Part shown: one piece after another, positions 34,901 to 47,451 of the stretch
Position numbering within the stretch: the first letter of the stretch is position 1
Layout of the letters: the number at the start of each line of letters is the position of its first letter
DNA from: Agaricus subrufescens
Lineage: Eukaryota > Basidiomycota > Agaricomycetes > Agaricales > Agaricaceae
DNA length: 64,000 bases
Reading direction: 5' to 3'
Assembly (NCBI GenBank): GCA_029945375.1
Contig: CM057067.1
Location: 310,001 to 374,000, forward strand
The notes under the pieces: model-generated
What the model saw: the letters and a program-made list of their open reading frames with translations, nothing else
Database searches by the model: none
Told to the model about the DNA's origin: nothing
Translations under genes and position numbers: made by a program

Positions 34901-35700
34901 ACAAGCAGAAATGTGCTAAGAAGCGATCTAATATAAGTCATATAACGTTTTAACTGTCAAAAAATGCAATACCAAAGTGGATCATCATCGTTACTACAAT
35001 CGCAGTTCAGACCAATGCCTTACAGCAATTTAGTTTTCTGTTACAGATTGTACATGCTGTCAAGACCATGTGTGGTCGCTTTTGTTACAAAAGTGTTTGG
35101 TTCAAGTTAACTAGTCGTCAAGAGCCTGTAAATAACTGTATAGCTCTGAGTAATCATGAATGGTACAGTGTAATGCATGCCAGTGACCTACAACTCACTC
35201 AGGTTTCCTGCGGAATCCATCCACACACCAACAACACCAACAACACCTGTTAGCTGTACCAACATAAGCTAAGTCTGCTATTATGATATGATACAAGAGA
35301 CCTCAGTAAGCCTTCATCACTCACCGAGGCCCTGACCTGCCCTTCTTTGTGTTTAAGTCATTTATGGGTGCCATACTTGAATGTTTGTCTATCTGGCCAT
35401 ACAAGTGCCAGTTTGTGATTAGCACTATTTGCTGTTTGTACACCAGTTTCAATATGTTATATTGAAATTAAACAAGTTATGATGATGCCTGTGTAGTGCT
35501 ACTAGAGTGGTCCATCCGAGAATTGCTCTCTTGTTCTTCGATGCAGTGGGGAGATCTTGTAGATTGAAGGGATTGCATTATTTGAATTTGATCGATGATC
35601 AGACAATTGTCTTATGATTGAAATTTGTATTCAATTAAGTTGGTAAATCAAGATTCTCATTCAATAAATCAGTGCATTCTATTGCAAATATATTTAAACT
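34901..35700. other. Non-coding interior of the KDZ element
   Basis: No supported gene. Short CAACACCAACAACACC repeats occur near 35225. The missing 5' part of the transposase may have been deleted here. Confidence 0.45.
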
Positions 35701-36650
35701 AGGGGCATCCCCGGCCCAACTCTATACAATTTACCGTCCCAGATGACACCTACGTGTGAGGACCTCAAGGCCCATATGAAGAGGACCACTGCATTGGCTT
35801 CAGATTTGCAAAATTCAAGTTGACAGAGCTTGGAAGGTTCAAGTGCATGCATTGCTTCCTGTCTAATAAACGTCAGTGGGCATGAATATGAAGTTATACA
35901 TACTTACAGATTGTTGTAAATGCTGGGGCACTGACCACAAATCACTGCATACCATGGTGCAGCTGGGGTCCCCATATTGCGGAAGCTGATTCTTGAACGG
36001 TTTTTGTAAGAACCATTGATGTTCACTCAAGTGCCTATCATTCGAGTCTTTCATTTGTGAAGTAGTGATCCTGTGCATCAGTGATGATCCTGTCAATTTT
36101 GGAGTCGGAAACAGTTCTGCAAGGTGTTATGAGACTCGAAACCAGAGTCTGAAAGGAATTCCTACAGTAGCCAAGACAGTGACGAGTTCATAGCTGCAGT
36201 CTGCCTAGGAGTGGCTTTGGTGGATGTAGCAACTGCTGACATCACAAGAGAGGTGTGATTGGAATGGTGGAAATCTTCGGCACTGGGCAATAGTGAAAGG
36301 GGACTGGCCCAAACTGTTGATGCTTGAGGTTCCTGCGGCGCCTCCACAAGGGGTGGTTGAAGATCAGGTGTAGACAACCTGATATATCGGGGGCTTCAAT
36401 CAATATTATAAGTTGGCGACATTGGTGTTTACTTACAGACGTAAAGGACCATCTAACCAGATAGAGATGGAAGACGGACAAGTTGTAAAACTTGCAGTGG
36501 AACTCGTCACTTGCTGCATTGTAGTATGGGAATTCAGTGTGTGGGTCGAGCCAGGAGCGTTGATTTGAGTCAGTGTACTGTCTCTATGAAGTGTATATGA
36601 GATGATGTGAGTTGTTAAGTGAGGGTACTTACATCATTGCTGAGTCCTGG
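35700..36650 (-). pseudogene. Unrecognised multi-exon gene of the KDZ element
   Basis: The minus strand shows coding-like segments separated by short introns with GTAAGT donors: a first exon with STLTQINAPGSTHTLNSHTT, then STPDLQPPLVEAPQEPQAST, then MKDSNDRHLSEHQWFLQKPF and CSDLWSVPQHLQQS, then an exon near 35850-35720. The product would be Ser/Pro/Thr-rich and probably disordered at its N-terminus. I do not recognise it and cannot show an unbroken frame. Confidence 0.35.
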
Positions 36651-37058
36651 GATTGGGTAATTGTACAATAGTCCTCATCCTTGCTATTGGATGATACCTC
36701 TATAAAGTGAGTGGGATGGCAACAGCTGTAAGGAGGGGGAGGGACTAGCATCAGATGGTGTGGTAGTCAGTTGAAGGATACAATAAACAAACTTGTGCAG
36801 CGCATATGCGCTCGTCACAAGTACAGGATAGGGGGAGGTTTTGCATGTGTAATGGTGGTGCCGCACAGCACATGTGTCGCCTGCCTGTTAGAATGCAGGC
36901 CATTGAATGGGTTGAAAAAAAAAAGTTAGGAGGGTTCCTGGGGCTTTTAAAAGGCGTGTCAACAAACATACCAAAGTCATTATCTTACACGTGAATCAAC
37001 ACCCCTCATGTTTTCATCTTGAAGCTTCGCATTGACCAGACACCTCCAATCTCTACCC

Positions 37059-38513
37059 ATGGATACCAATATGTTATCGTCTCTCCCCCCTCCTACATTT
37101 ACTGCGTCACTATCTCCTCAATGCAGTCCTCCAAACGCTCAACCAGCCATGTAGTCCTTTGCATCTTACACTACTCATAACCCATTGCAACCTATAATTC
37201 TTCCTAATCTAAGGCCTACTCCATGTGTCAATAAAGCATCACATCATGCTGCACAAGTTGTCTGTCAACAATGTCAAGCCGAGTTCTTGCAAGATCTTAG
37301 TGAGTTCCAGGCCAATCAATCAAAGGCGGTGGTGGATCTTGCAACTAAGTACAACCGGAAACCTGAGTATATGAAGAAGATATTAACTGCGCAGTCGCAT
37401 TACAAGAAAAAAAGAGTGATGAGCCTTTTTAATGCAAAGCTGGCCTTCAAGCGTTGTGAACTACTTGCAGCAGGTAAAGTCCTCAGTCCTATGTCAGAAC
37501 AATTATACTTTACTGAATGTATCCTGTAGGAAAGGGCCCTATGAAGCTTCAAGAATTGTGGCAGGCAGTACAGGCTGACACCAGCCTTCAAAACTTAACC
37601 ACAGATCAGAAGAAGGAACTGATCTCTCAGCTCAAAGCCAAGAAATCTGTCAAGAGAAGGGGGGCACAAGTCAGTAATTGAGCCGCTGCTCATGATTACC
37701 ATTCTACAATAAGTCAAATTGGGGAAGAGGTAAGTCTTCAACTGCTTCTGTTTGAACAATGTACTTACAATACATTAAGATATCGTCCCTTGAAAGTCAA
37801 ACTGGTGTCACCGCATTCGTGTTCTTCTCCAGATCCCATATTAATGATAGCATGCAACCCAAATGGGTTTCATCTACCAACGTGCTACAATTTCTTCCCA
37901 AAACTATGCAAACAAGCGCTGGCAAGGTGGGCCGTAAACTTGAGCTGTGGGCATGCACCAAGGATAATAGTAAGTATGACCACTCACAATGCAACTTGAA
38001 GAAATCTAATCAGCAAATTTTAATAGAAAAAGAAAGGCAAGTTACAAACTTTGCAAAGTGAATGCTCAGAGACTATCACTCAGAGATTGAGTAAGTGATT
38101 GGTTATAGAACAATGTACTGATATACTCACCAATTTTTGCAGAGGAGATCACAAAGTCTCGCAATGCCAAGATGAGTTATCAATACTATGATACCGATGT
38201 TCATTTGAGGTACAAAGTGGCACTTTGTGGTTGGCCTACCAATGTAAGATTCTTAGCCCCATGGAAGATTACAACTTTGTATGAGATCCATACCCTCCAT
38301 GACACCTTGCATTTGGGGGGCTGTTTCTGGGCCTTGATGTCAGCACAGGAGTTAGCTGATCTGTTGAAACAATTGGAAGATTGGCCAGTGGTTAAAAAGC
38401 AGAGGGGAAGAAAGCCAGCAGATGCAGAGCAGAGCAAGGTACAGGGGAAAAGGCGGGGGAAAGGTCCCAAGAGTGCTGCCATAGTTGAAAATGACTGTGA
38501 GGGTTGGGAGTAG
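37059..38513 (+). pseudogene. KDZ-associated HMG-like companion protein, decayed
   Basis: Exons approximately 37059-37473, 37530-37729, 37780-37969 and further short exons to a long last exon ending at 38513. Recognised from TGVTAFVFFSRSHIND, the KLELWACTKDN block, NAKMSYQYYDTDV and VALCGWPTNVRFLAPWKI, which match a family found beside KDZ transposases. That family was described as a divergent HMG domain protein (Iyer and colleagues, from memory). TAG at 37152-37154 and TGA near 37680 interrupt the frame, both explicable by C-to-T changes. The C-terminus is Lys/Arg-rich (KKQRGRKPADAEQSKV). A role in DNA binding for transposition is inferred from the family. Confidence 0.75.
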
Positions 38514-39052
38514 TGTAGCACAGTCAGGATCATAGGCGTAGTGGTATGATCCAATCAGAATCAATTTGCATTCCTCGGGCCCAAAATTGTGAGAGTTATC
38601 ATACAGTGTCCTGACTTTCAACAATACCATGTGTTGACACAATGTAGGACACCATGTGTTGATGCAATGCATACAATTTCATGTCAATGTCATGTCCTGA
38701 GCCTGCCAGCCCAGTTTCCTGAGCTAGCCCCTCTGTCTTCCCACATGTTTAACAATGATCGAGCCCCTCTGTCTTAACACGTGTTGAACACCAATTGGCA
38801 TGGTGGGAACTCATCACATCCCCCTATCATCATGTCATTCAAGCAAGGTGATGCCTGCCCATGGCAGTATATCACAACCACAGAGTAAAGAGTTGTGACT
38901 GGCGTGAAAAGTCTAGACTCCAAAAGCACACCACAGAAGGAATGGAAAGAGCACAGCAGGAGCACAGGTCAGAGTCTGATAGTCAGTTCAACAACTTCTT
39001 GTTGTTCACAAGACACCAGCATGATTGCCACAACATCATTGATTTTTAAAAT
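38514..39052. other. KDZ right subterminal region
   Basis: Non-coding. Carries CCATGTGTTGACAC, CCATGTGTTGATGC and CACGTGTTGAACAC (38628-38790), counterparts of motifs near the left end. Confidence 0.5.
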
Positions 39053-39836
39053 ACCTAGGGGTGCTCTGAGTCATTCGCAGTTATTTTTGTTTCAAGCATT
39101 TGATATTGTAATAGTAACTACAGTGGGAACATTGGCAGTGCATGCCAGAGCGGTGAAGGAGCCAGTGAGTGGGAAGCCTGCAGGAAGCTGGCTGTGCCAG
39201 AGAGTGCTATGCAATAATGGGTGACTGAAGAGTGAGGGCACAAGAGAGATTGGTAGAGGAGGGCCATGAGAGAGACGTGATGGGAGTTGAGGGCGGGGAA
39301 ATGCAGAGGAAGGATGTGGGAGGTGATGAGAAGAGTGCTGAGGTGATGAGAGGAGTGCCAGGTGATTAAGGAGAAGTGATGGCAGGGTGGGAAGGCACTT
39401 GATGGCAGTTGTGGGCATGGGAGGGACAAGGAATAACAAGGAGGGGATGCCGAGTGATGAGGAGAGTGCCAGATGATGGACAGAGGTGATGGCGGACAGA
39501 TGGGGTGTGGGAAGACTGCTGAGTGATGGGATGGGACTGATGGCAGGATGATGACAGAGAGGGGTGAAATCACAGCGGGAGGGAGCATGGGAGGGGTTGT
39601 GAACAGCGAGGGGTCAATGAGCATGACAGCATTCACATGGGACAGGCGTTGATCAGCCATCAGGCAGCAGAGGCATGCCAGGGAGTAAGTGTGAGCGTGT
39701 TCAAGTGCTCAAATACATAATTGGGGCACTAGATAATGGCTATATGACGGTTTCAGATCAAAGCCTACTAGCATTATATGTCATACAACCCCCTTTGATA
39801 TTTATAGCACGAGGGTGATTTCGGCAGGCACAGGTG
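39053..39836 (-). repeat. KDZ right terminal inverted repeat
   Basis: 784 bp, the uninterrupted counterpart of 30483-32696. It supplies the empty site for LTR copy 2 near 39270. Confidence 0.88.
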
Positions 39837-39897
39837 ATGAGGATTGCACGCAGGGTCATCACAACTGCATATGTGGGGTTGTGTGTCAGACTCTCAC

Positions 39898-41042
39898 ACC
39901 CCTATAGGGATACCTTACAAAGTAAGGTACAATAGTACTCCTTGAAGATCGTCTTAGTCAGGCATCAGTACTATAATATTTGATACAAAGAGTGTCATTA
40001 TACTCTCCCAGAGAGTATGGTCATACTCACTGCTGTTAGAAGTGGCAAGTATGATTGTACTCGTAGTCAGGCATCATTTTATGAAATATACAGGCTGAAT
40101 ACACACCAAAACGGTAACAGAGTACTATAGTACTTGATGCAAAGAGTGTCATTATACTCTCCTAGAGAGTATGGTCATACTTGCTACTGTTAGAAGTGGT
40201 GAGTATGATTGTACTCGGTACCACAGGAAGCGGGGATAATCATACACCCTGCTGCTAGACGGTGCTAATAACAGAGAGTACCACCGTACTCACCCCCACT
40301 GCTGTTGGATGTGTGGAGTATGATGATACTCAGTGGTAGCAAGGGCAGGGAGTATGACAATACTCCCTGCAACTACATGGACTGAGTATGATCATACTCG
40401 CTGTGCATGGAGTAAGATGATACTTGAGGATATGAAGAGTGGGCAGTATTGTCATACTCCCTGTGGCTAGATGTACTGAGTACAATCATACTCACTGCTG
40501 GTGGCAGAGAGTATGACTATACTCAGTGGGTACTAAGAGGGGCAAGTATCATCATACTCCCTGCAACTAGATGTACTGAGTATAATCATACTCGCTACAC
40601 CAAGAGTATGATGATACTTAGGGATATGAAGAGCAGGGAGTATTGTCATACTCCCTGCAACTAGATGTAGTGAGTACAATCATACTCACTGCTGGTGGCA
40701 GAGAGTATGACTATACTCAGTGGGTACTAAGAGGGGCGGGTATCATTGCCACCAGAAAATATGACTATACTCAGCGGGTACTAGGAGTGGCAAGTATCAC
40801 CATACTCCCTGCAACTAGATGTACCGAGTATAATCATACTCACCACGCAGAGTATGATGACACTTAGGGATATGAAGAGTGGGGAGTATTATCATACTAC
40901 CCATGACTCAATGTACTGAGTACAATCATACTCTCTGCCGCCAGCAGTGAGTATGACTATACTCAGCGGGTACTAGGAGTGGCAAGTATCATCATACTCG
41001 CTGCACAGACAGTATGATGCACAGAGAGTATGATGATACTTA
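39898..41042. repeat. Dyad-rich array of element X, left block
   Basis: Dozens of near-palindromes of the form GAGTATGA(C/T/G)(T/A)ATACTC are spaced 20-40 bases apart, each arm GAGTA or TACTC. Larger units of about 190-250 bases repeat around GGGATATGAAGAG and CAACTAGATGTA(G/C)TGAGTA. The array resumes at 46951 beyond the Copia insertion. No coding capacity. Confidence 0.8.
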
Positions 41043-41047
41043 GGTGT

Positions 41048-41319
41048 TGTTGACTGTAGGTGATGTAGATACGTAAGAGTCTTCAGATGATAGGAACAAC
41101 TTATCATTACCTGTAGGCGACGTAGATACGTAAGACTACAGGGGAAAGTTAACACATGAATACAATGTAGTGAAATGAATAGTGTACTCACGTCTTCAGA
41201 TGATAGGAACAACTGAAGATGAGAGGAAGAAGAGACGCAAAAGTATATACATGGTCACATGATAATTCCTATACATCACCTGACGACTATCCTAACTAAT
41301 GTCTTTATGAATCTCAACA
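41048..41319 (-). repeat. Copia-B 3' LTR
   Basis: In reverse it starts TGTTGAGATTC and ends ACAGTCAACA. At three CpG sites of the other LTR this copy has TpG, and at another it has CpA. Confidence 0.95.
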
Positions 41320-41444
41320 CACCCCCACAAAAGACATAATGAGCGAAATAGGAGAAAGGTGAAAGGTAGGAATAGAACAATAGAAGGGTAGAAGGATAGG
41401 AATAAGGATGAACAAGATGAATAACCCAAGCGAAGAGTAAAGAA

Positions 41445-44400
41445 TCAAGAAGGAAGAGAGACAACTCCCAGAGACCCACGATGCTTATCAAAAATTGGTT
41501 GGGGCAATGGCTTCGTCAAAATATCTGCAGGCATCTCCGAGGTGGGTAGCCACGATGTAGACAGTTCCTTTCCCATATATTGTCGGAGGAAATGATGGCG
41601 CACGTCGATATGTTTAGTCCGGGATGAGATCACTTCTCGGTTTGCTATGGATATCGCTGCCGAATTGTCGCAAAGAATCGGATAGGGTGAGGGGATAGGA
41701 ATATCAAGGAGAGTGAGAAACATCCTGAGCCAGAGTGCCTCCTTCACCGCATGTGTTAAAGCGTAATATTCCGCTTCGGCAGATGAGAGCGCTACCGATT
41801 TCTGCTTGACAGCCGACCAAGAGATGCAACATCCTAGGAAGAAAAAACAGAAACCTGCAATACTCCTGCGATTGTCAATGTTGGAGGCCCAGTCCAAATC
41901 TGAGAATCCACCATGTTGAATGTAGCCTCGGATAGCAGTAGGGAAACGATCATCTCGCCGTCCAAAAACCATACCCATCCGCCTAGTTCCAGCAATATAC
42001 CGTAAGACATTTTTAGCAGCGACTAAGTGTTTGCGTGTTGGATTGGCATTATGTTGACCAAGCACCATACAGACATAAGTGATATCGGGGCGGGTGCAGA
42101 GAGCGAGGTAGAGTAGACTCCCAACGAGGCTCTGGTAGGTGTGTTTTAAGTCACTGTCAGATATAGTCGGTAGTGCTCCGGGTGGAGGATCCTTCATCTC
42201 GGATAGCTGAGTCTTGATTGGAATACCCAGTGGTGGCGCATCACTCATATTGTAGTCATCAAGGAGATCCCCAATAAAGGCTTCTTGTGATAAATGAATG
42301 GTCCGCTCCGAGCGATTCCGAATGATCCTACAACCAAGATATAGCTGAGCGGGCCCTAGATCAATAATGGTAAGACGCTTCTGTAACTGTGCCAAGAACC
42401 ATGAATATAGTTCCCGATTTGTAGACGCTGTTAAACCATCATCAACATGGACAGGGACCAATAATTGTAAGCGGCCAGATCGTGGCATCGGGATTGAGGG
42501 GTCTGGGGGAGATTCCCAAATCCCATAAAAGAATGCATGATCCACTTCGCTATGTCGCATACCAATACTCTCCATCACAGTCAAGATCAACTGATAAAAC
42601 TCGTAGGCCGCCTGTCTGAGTCCGTAGAGGGCAACATTGAGTTTCAACACCCGTGATGGATCCGCTAGAGGGTAGCCGGGTATCTGTCTGATATAGATAT
42701 CTTGCCGCAATCAAGCATGGAGGAATGCAGTCTTGCAATCCCATCCATATAACTCTAAATCGTTAACGGCAGCTATGGACAAGACAATTCTGATACTCGC
42801 CATCCTCGCAACAGGTGCGTACGTCTCTCCGTAATCCTCCGGCCGTTGACTGAAACCCTTAGCCACTAACCGGGCCTTCTCTTCACCTTCTCTCGGTACT
42901 CCCATGTCGTCCAACTTGTAAGCGAAAACCCATCTCACATCTATTGCTTTCTGTCCCTTAGGTAGATCACACTCATCCCACGCCTTCATTCTCATCAGGC
43001 TGTTGTATTCCCTGTCCATCACCTTCTTGAACATTTTCCAATCTCTCCTCTTCTGCGCTTCACAATAATTCTCTGGTGCTTTATGGTAACCAAAGGAAGT
43101 GGCAACCATCGATATCGGCCTGTCCATCATGAGATCAATCAACACATCTTCACAACCCGCCATCGCAAATTCGGTGAATTCTGATAAATATCCTTCGTGA
43201 ACAATGTCTTCTACACCCCCATACGCAACTAGTGCTCGAACGGTGTCAGGGGAATGAGAAGGTTGTGTGCCAATGTTGCGAGTTGAACGTCGAGTGGCTC
43301 GTTGTTTGATTTCGTCAAGGTAAGGTTCTCCTTTTGCTGTTCATACTCGTGTTCTATCACCCCCATCCAACGGAGTTGGAAGCGTAAGAGGACGCGGAAC
43401 ACCGAGACGACCAGGGCAAACTTCATCAAAGATGACGTCAGCCAAAAAAGCATACAAACCAGAAGTCGACCGCACACGCCAGCCAGCCCGAGACTCCTCA
43501 TAACCAACAAAGATAGCCTCATACTGTCGAGGACCAGCTTTGGAACGCTTCTCTGGTGGAATCAGAGGGTAGCAAAGACACCCCCATACATGCAGATGCG
43601 AGAGATCGGGCTTGGATCCAAAGACACGCTCAAAAGGAGTCACACTGGAAGGAAGGGTGGAAGTAGGCAGGCGATTCCGAAGGTATTGCATGGTCAGGAT
43701 GGCGTCACCCCAAAACTGATCCGGAAGTCCAGAAGTAGCCAGAAGGGTCTGGCAACCGTCCTCCAAGGTCTGTATGAACCGCTCAGCCTTGCCGTTCTGA
43801 TGATGGGCATAAGGAGCAGTGACCTGAGCCACAATGCCAGCGTCGCATAGGTAATCCCCGAGCTTACCAGCAACAAACTCCTTGGCACCATCAAAACGGA
43901 TAGAACAAACAGCAGCAGAACATTGTTTGAGGAGGAGGGCCTCGGCCACGCGAAAGGATCTGAAAACATCCGAACGAGATGACAAGAGGTAGGTGAAGCC
44001 AAAGTTGGAAAAATCGTCCAATAAGGAGAACGCATAACGAGCCTTCGAAGCAGTCTGAACCAGCCATGGACCACAAACATCCGCATGGACCAAAGCACCA
44101 ATGGCGACAGCACGGTTACCACGAGAAGGGTGACTCTGCTGAGCACCCTTGCCGATAGTGCAGGAGGGACACAGGGAACGCTGAAAAAACCCAACATGTG
44201 AAACCCCTCTCACATAATCCTTCATTAGAACAGAGCGAGTCGCATTGAAACCAAGATGACCAAAACGCTGATGCCACAAGTCCGGAGTCAAAGGAGCAGA
44301 GACAAAGAGGGAAGTGTCGTGGTCAGAAGACAAGTGACAGAATGTATTGACGTAGTGACACCGCAACCAGGAAAGGCCATTGCGAGCAGTCACCGGCAAC

Positions 44401-46520
44401 GCAAAAGCACCACCAGGACGCACAAGAGAAAGGGTAGTGACACCTGCGGAAGCGAAGGAGCAAGACACGCCTGAGGAGACCAATCGACCTACTGAGAGCA
44501 AGTTCACCGGCACAGCAGGGGCATAGAGACAACCACGCAACTGTATGCGAACAGGACCAGAGGAAGACCCGAAGGAGAGCGACACGTCACCACGACCCAA
44601 TATCAGAAGGGGAGTGTTATTTGCAGTAGAAACGGGCAGGGAAAAAGAGTTGTCAAGAGAGGAAAAATAGTCCCTGTTGTTGAAAATGTGGTGCGTCGAA
44701 CCTGAATCCAAAATGGCTTCAAAGGAGCCTAAGAAGCGTTCATCCTCCAAGATAACCATACCCTCTTCAGGAACTTTACAACTCATCACAACAGGAGGAT
44801 AAAACGAAGAAAGGAAATCGGCATTGATCGAGGAAGGTAGGATTACATTCGCAACATACGGACTATCCTCGTCACCACCCCCATCATCTAAAACAATCTC
44901 GTCCTGATCATCGTGCTCAACCAGAGAAGGGGAAGTCGCAGAAGTGTCGGGAGCCGCAAGGTGAGCCTGAGGGCGAGGCTTAAAAGAAGTGGAAGGAGGA
45001 TCACGACGAGCGGGTGCTGGAGTCTGGCCAGAGGGCTTCGACGAGGCAGGATTAAGAGAGGAGGGTCAGTCACGAGGAGGCTGAGGTTTCGCGGTTGTAT
45101 CCTTGATACGAAAATTGTGTAAAATAACTTGGTCCAGAAGACGTTGGACAACGCCAAAGACAAAATCAACCTTGAGATTAGGATTACTCGAGAGTTGATC
45201 ATAGACATCAGTCTTAATCGCCGTAATAATGCCAAAAGAGGGAAGAGGACAGAAAAATGTATCCACAGCATGAACAGTGTCAATACGGTATTGTGAGTCA
45301 CAGACCCTGTTGAAATCTGTGAGCCATCGTTGACAGTATCCAATGATGTCCATCCCAGGTTTCAAGCGCTGAAGCTCATCCCACACAGCTCGCCCTCCGA
45401 TCCAATCACGGTTCAAGTGACGAAGACGCAAGACCTGATAAATCTCCCTAGCAGAACCAGTACGTTTCACAGTAGCAATAGAACCGGATACACTCTTCGT
45501 GATCTTATTGAGAAGAATGTGTCGAACAGTGCTATCAGCAGAACGCCAGGCCCGAGCAGCCTCCAACTCCTCGTCCGTCGGCACCGGTGACAGCACAGGA
45601 CGAGTAGACATGTGAGAGATGGAGTCGGGAGGATTGTAGGCCGGATCATAGATCAAATCCAAGTATCCCAAGCTATCCAACATGGTCCGGATATTGTCGT
45701 CCCAAGCATCAAAGTTTGCGGAACCCTCCAGAGGTTCAATATGAGAAAGTGAAGGAATTGTACGATTATTACCACGAAAAAAGGAGGGAGTAGAAACAAC
45801 ATGATGCGAAGAAGAAGAAACAGGGACAGGAGTTGGAACCGGAATGGAAGTTTGAACAGAAGTGGGAGCACAAGTGGAAATGTGAGGGGGAGGAAGAGAA
45901 GGGTGGGGTTGCATATAAGGATGTGGAGGCATATATGGATATGGAGGGAAATAATAAGGTGGGTAACCGTAAGGGGGAAAGAAATTAGGGAATGGATAAT
46001 TATGATTGAAAGGTAATGGTGCACGAGGCAGCTGGGAATGTGAAGAAAGAGGAATGGAAGTGTTATTAAAATTTGCAGACGCCGGATGCGGATGACCCTG
46101 GTTAAAGGGAGAGGGCAACAACGGAGTAGCCGATGGATCATTCGCAGGAGACAATGACGGTATAGCTGGAACCGAATGGTCCGGCTCAGCATGCGAATCC
46201 TGAGGCTGTTGTTGCCCAGACGTCACCGGTAAAGGAATAAATGGATTAAAGGAATTCCCATTAGGGGGATGCGAAGAAAAAATTGTAGCATTTGGAACAG
46301 AAGAATTTCTGCCAATAGGTGGGAAGAATGCATCTAAACTACCAGAAGAAGGAAGATTAAGGTTTGAAGAATGTTGTGAAGACGAAGGATTCAAAGACGG
46401 AACATTTTGTGAATTTGGAAAAATTGATTGATTACCTGCTGGAGGGTCTGTCTGCGATATTGATGATGGAAAATTACTCTGGGGTACTGGTGGGCGGGAT
46501 CTTTGTCGTCGACTGGGCAT
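41445..46520 (-). pseudogene. Copia-B Gag-Pol polyprotein, three TGA stops
   Basis: One reading frame of 1692 codons runs the whole length (all partial ORFs share the frame), broken only by TGA at 45066-45068, 43341-43343 and 42711-42713. Order: Pro/Ser/Asn-rich Gag (46520 to about 45070); protease with ILDSGSTHHIFN; GAG-pre-integrase LWHQRFGHLGF...CPSCTIGKG; integrase with HADVCGPW, FDGAKEFVAG and QNGKAERFIQT; reverse transcriptase with VRWVFAYKLD, ARLVAKGFSQ, DCKTAFLHA and the active-site box VHVDDGL; RNase H with SDLDWASNIDNRRSIAGF and ALSSAEAEYYAL. No canonical CCHC knuckle is evident in Gag. Each TGA could be a former CGA. As it stands the copy should not yield a complete polyprotein. 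Confidence 0.92.
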
Positions 46521-46661
46521 GGGGTGGGTGTATGCGTTATAAACTGGATATATGCTGGTTTTTAGTTAAGCGGCGGATATATGCGTCACAATAAATCCTA
46601 TCAAGAACGAATGCTATGAGTTGTCAAGAATCTATACGTATCCTACAATCGGTTGATGGCA

Positions 46662-46673
46662 GGGCCCATAACC
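46662..46673 (-). other. Copia-B primer-binding site (initiator tRNA anticodon region)
   Basis: In reverse the 5' LTR is followed directly by GGTTATGGGCCC. This is complementary to GGGCCCATAACC, the anticodon stem-loop of initiator tRNA-Met, which fits the half-tRNA priming used by Copia and Ty5. Copia-A has the same site. Confidence 0.85.
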
Positions 46674-46945
46674 TGTTGACTGTAGGCGACGTAGATACGT
46701 AAGAGTCTTCAGATGATAGGAACAACTTATCATTACCTGTAGGCGACGTAGATACGTAAGACTACAGGGGAAAGTTAACACATGAATACAATGTAGTGAA
46801 ATGAATAGTGTACTCACGTCTTCAGATGATAGGAACAACTGAAGACGAGAGGAAGAAGAGACGCAAAAGTATATACAGGGTCACATGATAATTCCTATAC
46901 GTCACCTGACGACTATTCTAACTAATGTCTTTATGAATCTCAACA
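46674..46945 (-). repeat. Copia-B 5' LTR
   Basis: Same 272-bp length as the 3' LTR. It keeps CpG at positions where the 3' LTR has TpG or CpA. Confidence 0.95.
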
Positions 46946-46950
46946 GGTGT

Positions 46951-47300
46951 ATTAAAAGTGGGGAGTATCATCATACTCCCAGTGACTAGATGTAGTGAGT
47001 AAATCATACTCACTACTGGTGGCAGAGAATATGATTATACTCAGATGGTACTAAGAGTGACAAGTATCATACCCCCTGATGATACCCACAATAAGTATAA
47101 TTGTACTTGCTGCTGTAGGATGCAGAGAGTGTGATTATACTCAGTGATACTAGAAGTGCGGAGTATCCTGAGACTGCATACTGTAGATATAATTAGTATG
47201 ATCACACCCACTATTCTAGGACATATGAAGTATTGTGATACTTGCTGTAGCTGAACATGGTGAGTATGACTATACTCATTACTTTAAGATACCCACTCTC
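46951..47300. repeat. Dyad-rich array of element X, continued
   Basis: Continuation of 39898-41042 beyond the Copia insertion, with the same GAGTATGAT-ATACTC dyads but more diverged. Confidence 0.7.
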
Positions 47301-47451
47301 CTGTGCCCAGCAAGGAATAATATAGACTTAAAATAAATCAATAACAAGCGCATAGTAGACAATCACTCATTGTTTAAAAAAACACCAAAGTGTTATCTCT
47401 CAAATTCTACATCTTTAAGCTACTAGTGAATGATCATAAAACAACAGTCAC

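Larger units (their letters stand above)
30483..39836. mobile_element. KDZ (Kyakuja-Dileera-Zisupton) transposon with long inverted repeats
   Basis: It begins CACCTGTGCCTGCC and ends GGCAGGCACAGGTG. Flanks are ATCAGGAT (30475-30482) and ATGAGGAT (39837-39844), an 8-bp duplication with one mismatch, the length expected for KDZ elements. The paralogous inner end of element X at 50649-50656 carries the same target once (ATGAGGAT in reverse), i.e. an empty site. Terminal inverted repeats are about 0.8 kb. Inside are a 5'-truncated KDZ transposase (minus), an unrecognised gene (minus) and an HMG-like companion (plus), all decayed. A 1.38 kb LTR has inserted in the left repeat. Confidence 0.88.
41048..46945 (-). 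mobile_element. Full-length Copia retrotransposon (Copia-B)
   Basis: 5898 bp with two 272-bp LTRs (41048-41319 and 46674-46945), six differences between them, and perfect 5-bp duplications GGTGT (41043-41047, 46946-46950). It has a primer-binding site next to the 5' LTR, a purine tract CTTTTGTGGGGGTG before the 3' LTR, and one gag-pol frame. It is inserted in the dyad array of element X. Confidence 0.96.

Noticed and set aside
40449..40867. Frames in the dyad array (for example YDYTQWVLRG repeats)
   Set aside because: They are periodic translations of the tandem repeat, not a protein gene.
39898..41042. CRISPR-like spaced repeats
   Set aside because: The organism is a eukaryote, the repeats vary in sequence and spacing, and there are no unique spacers of uniform length.
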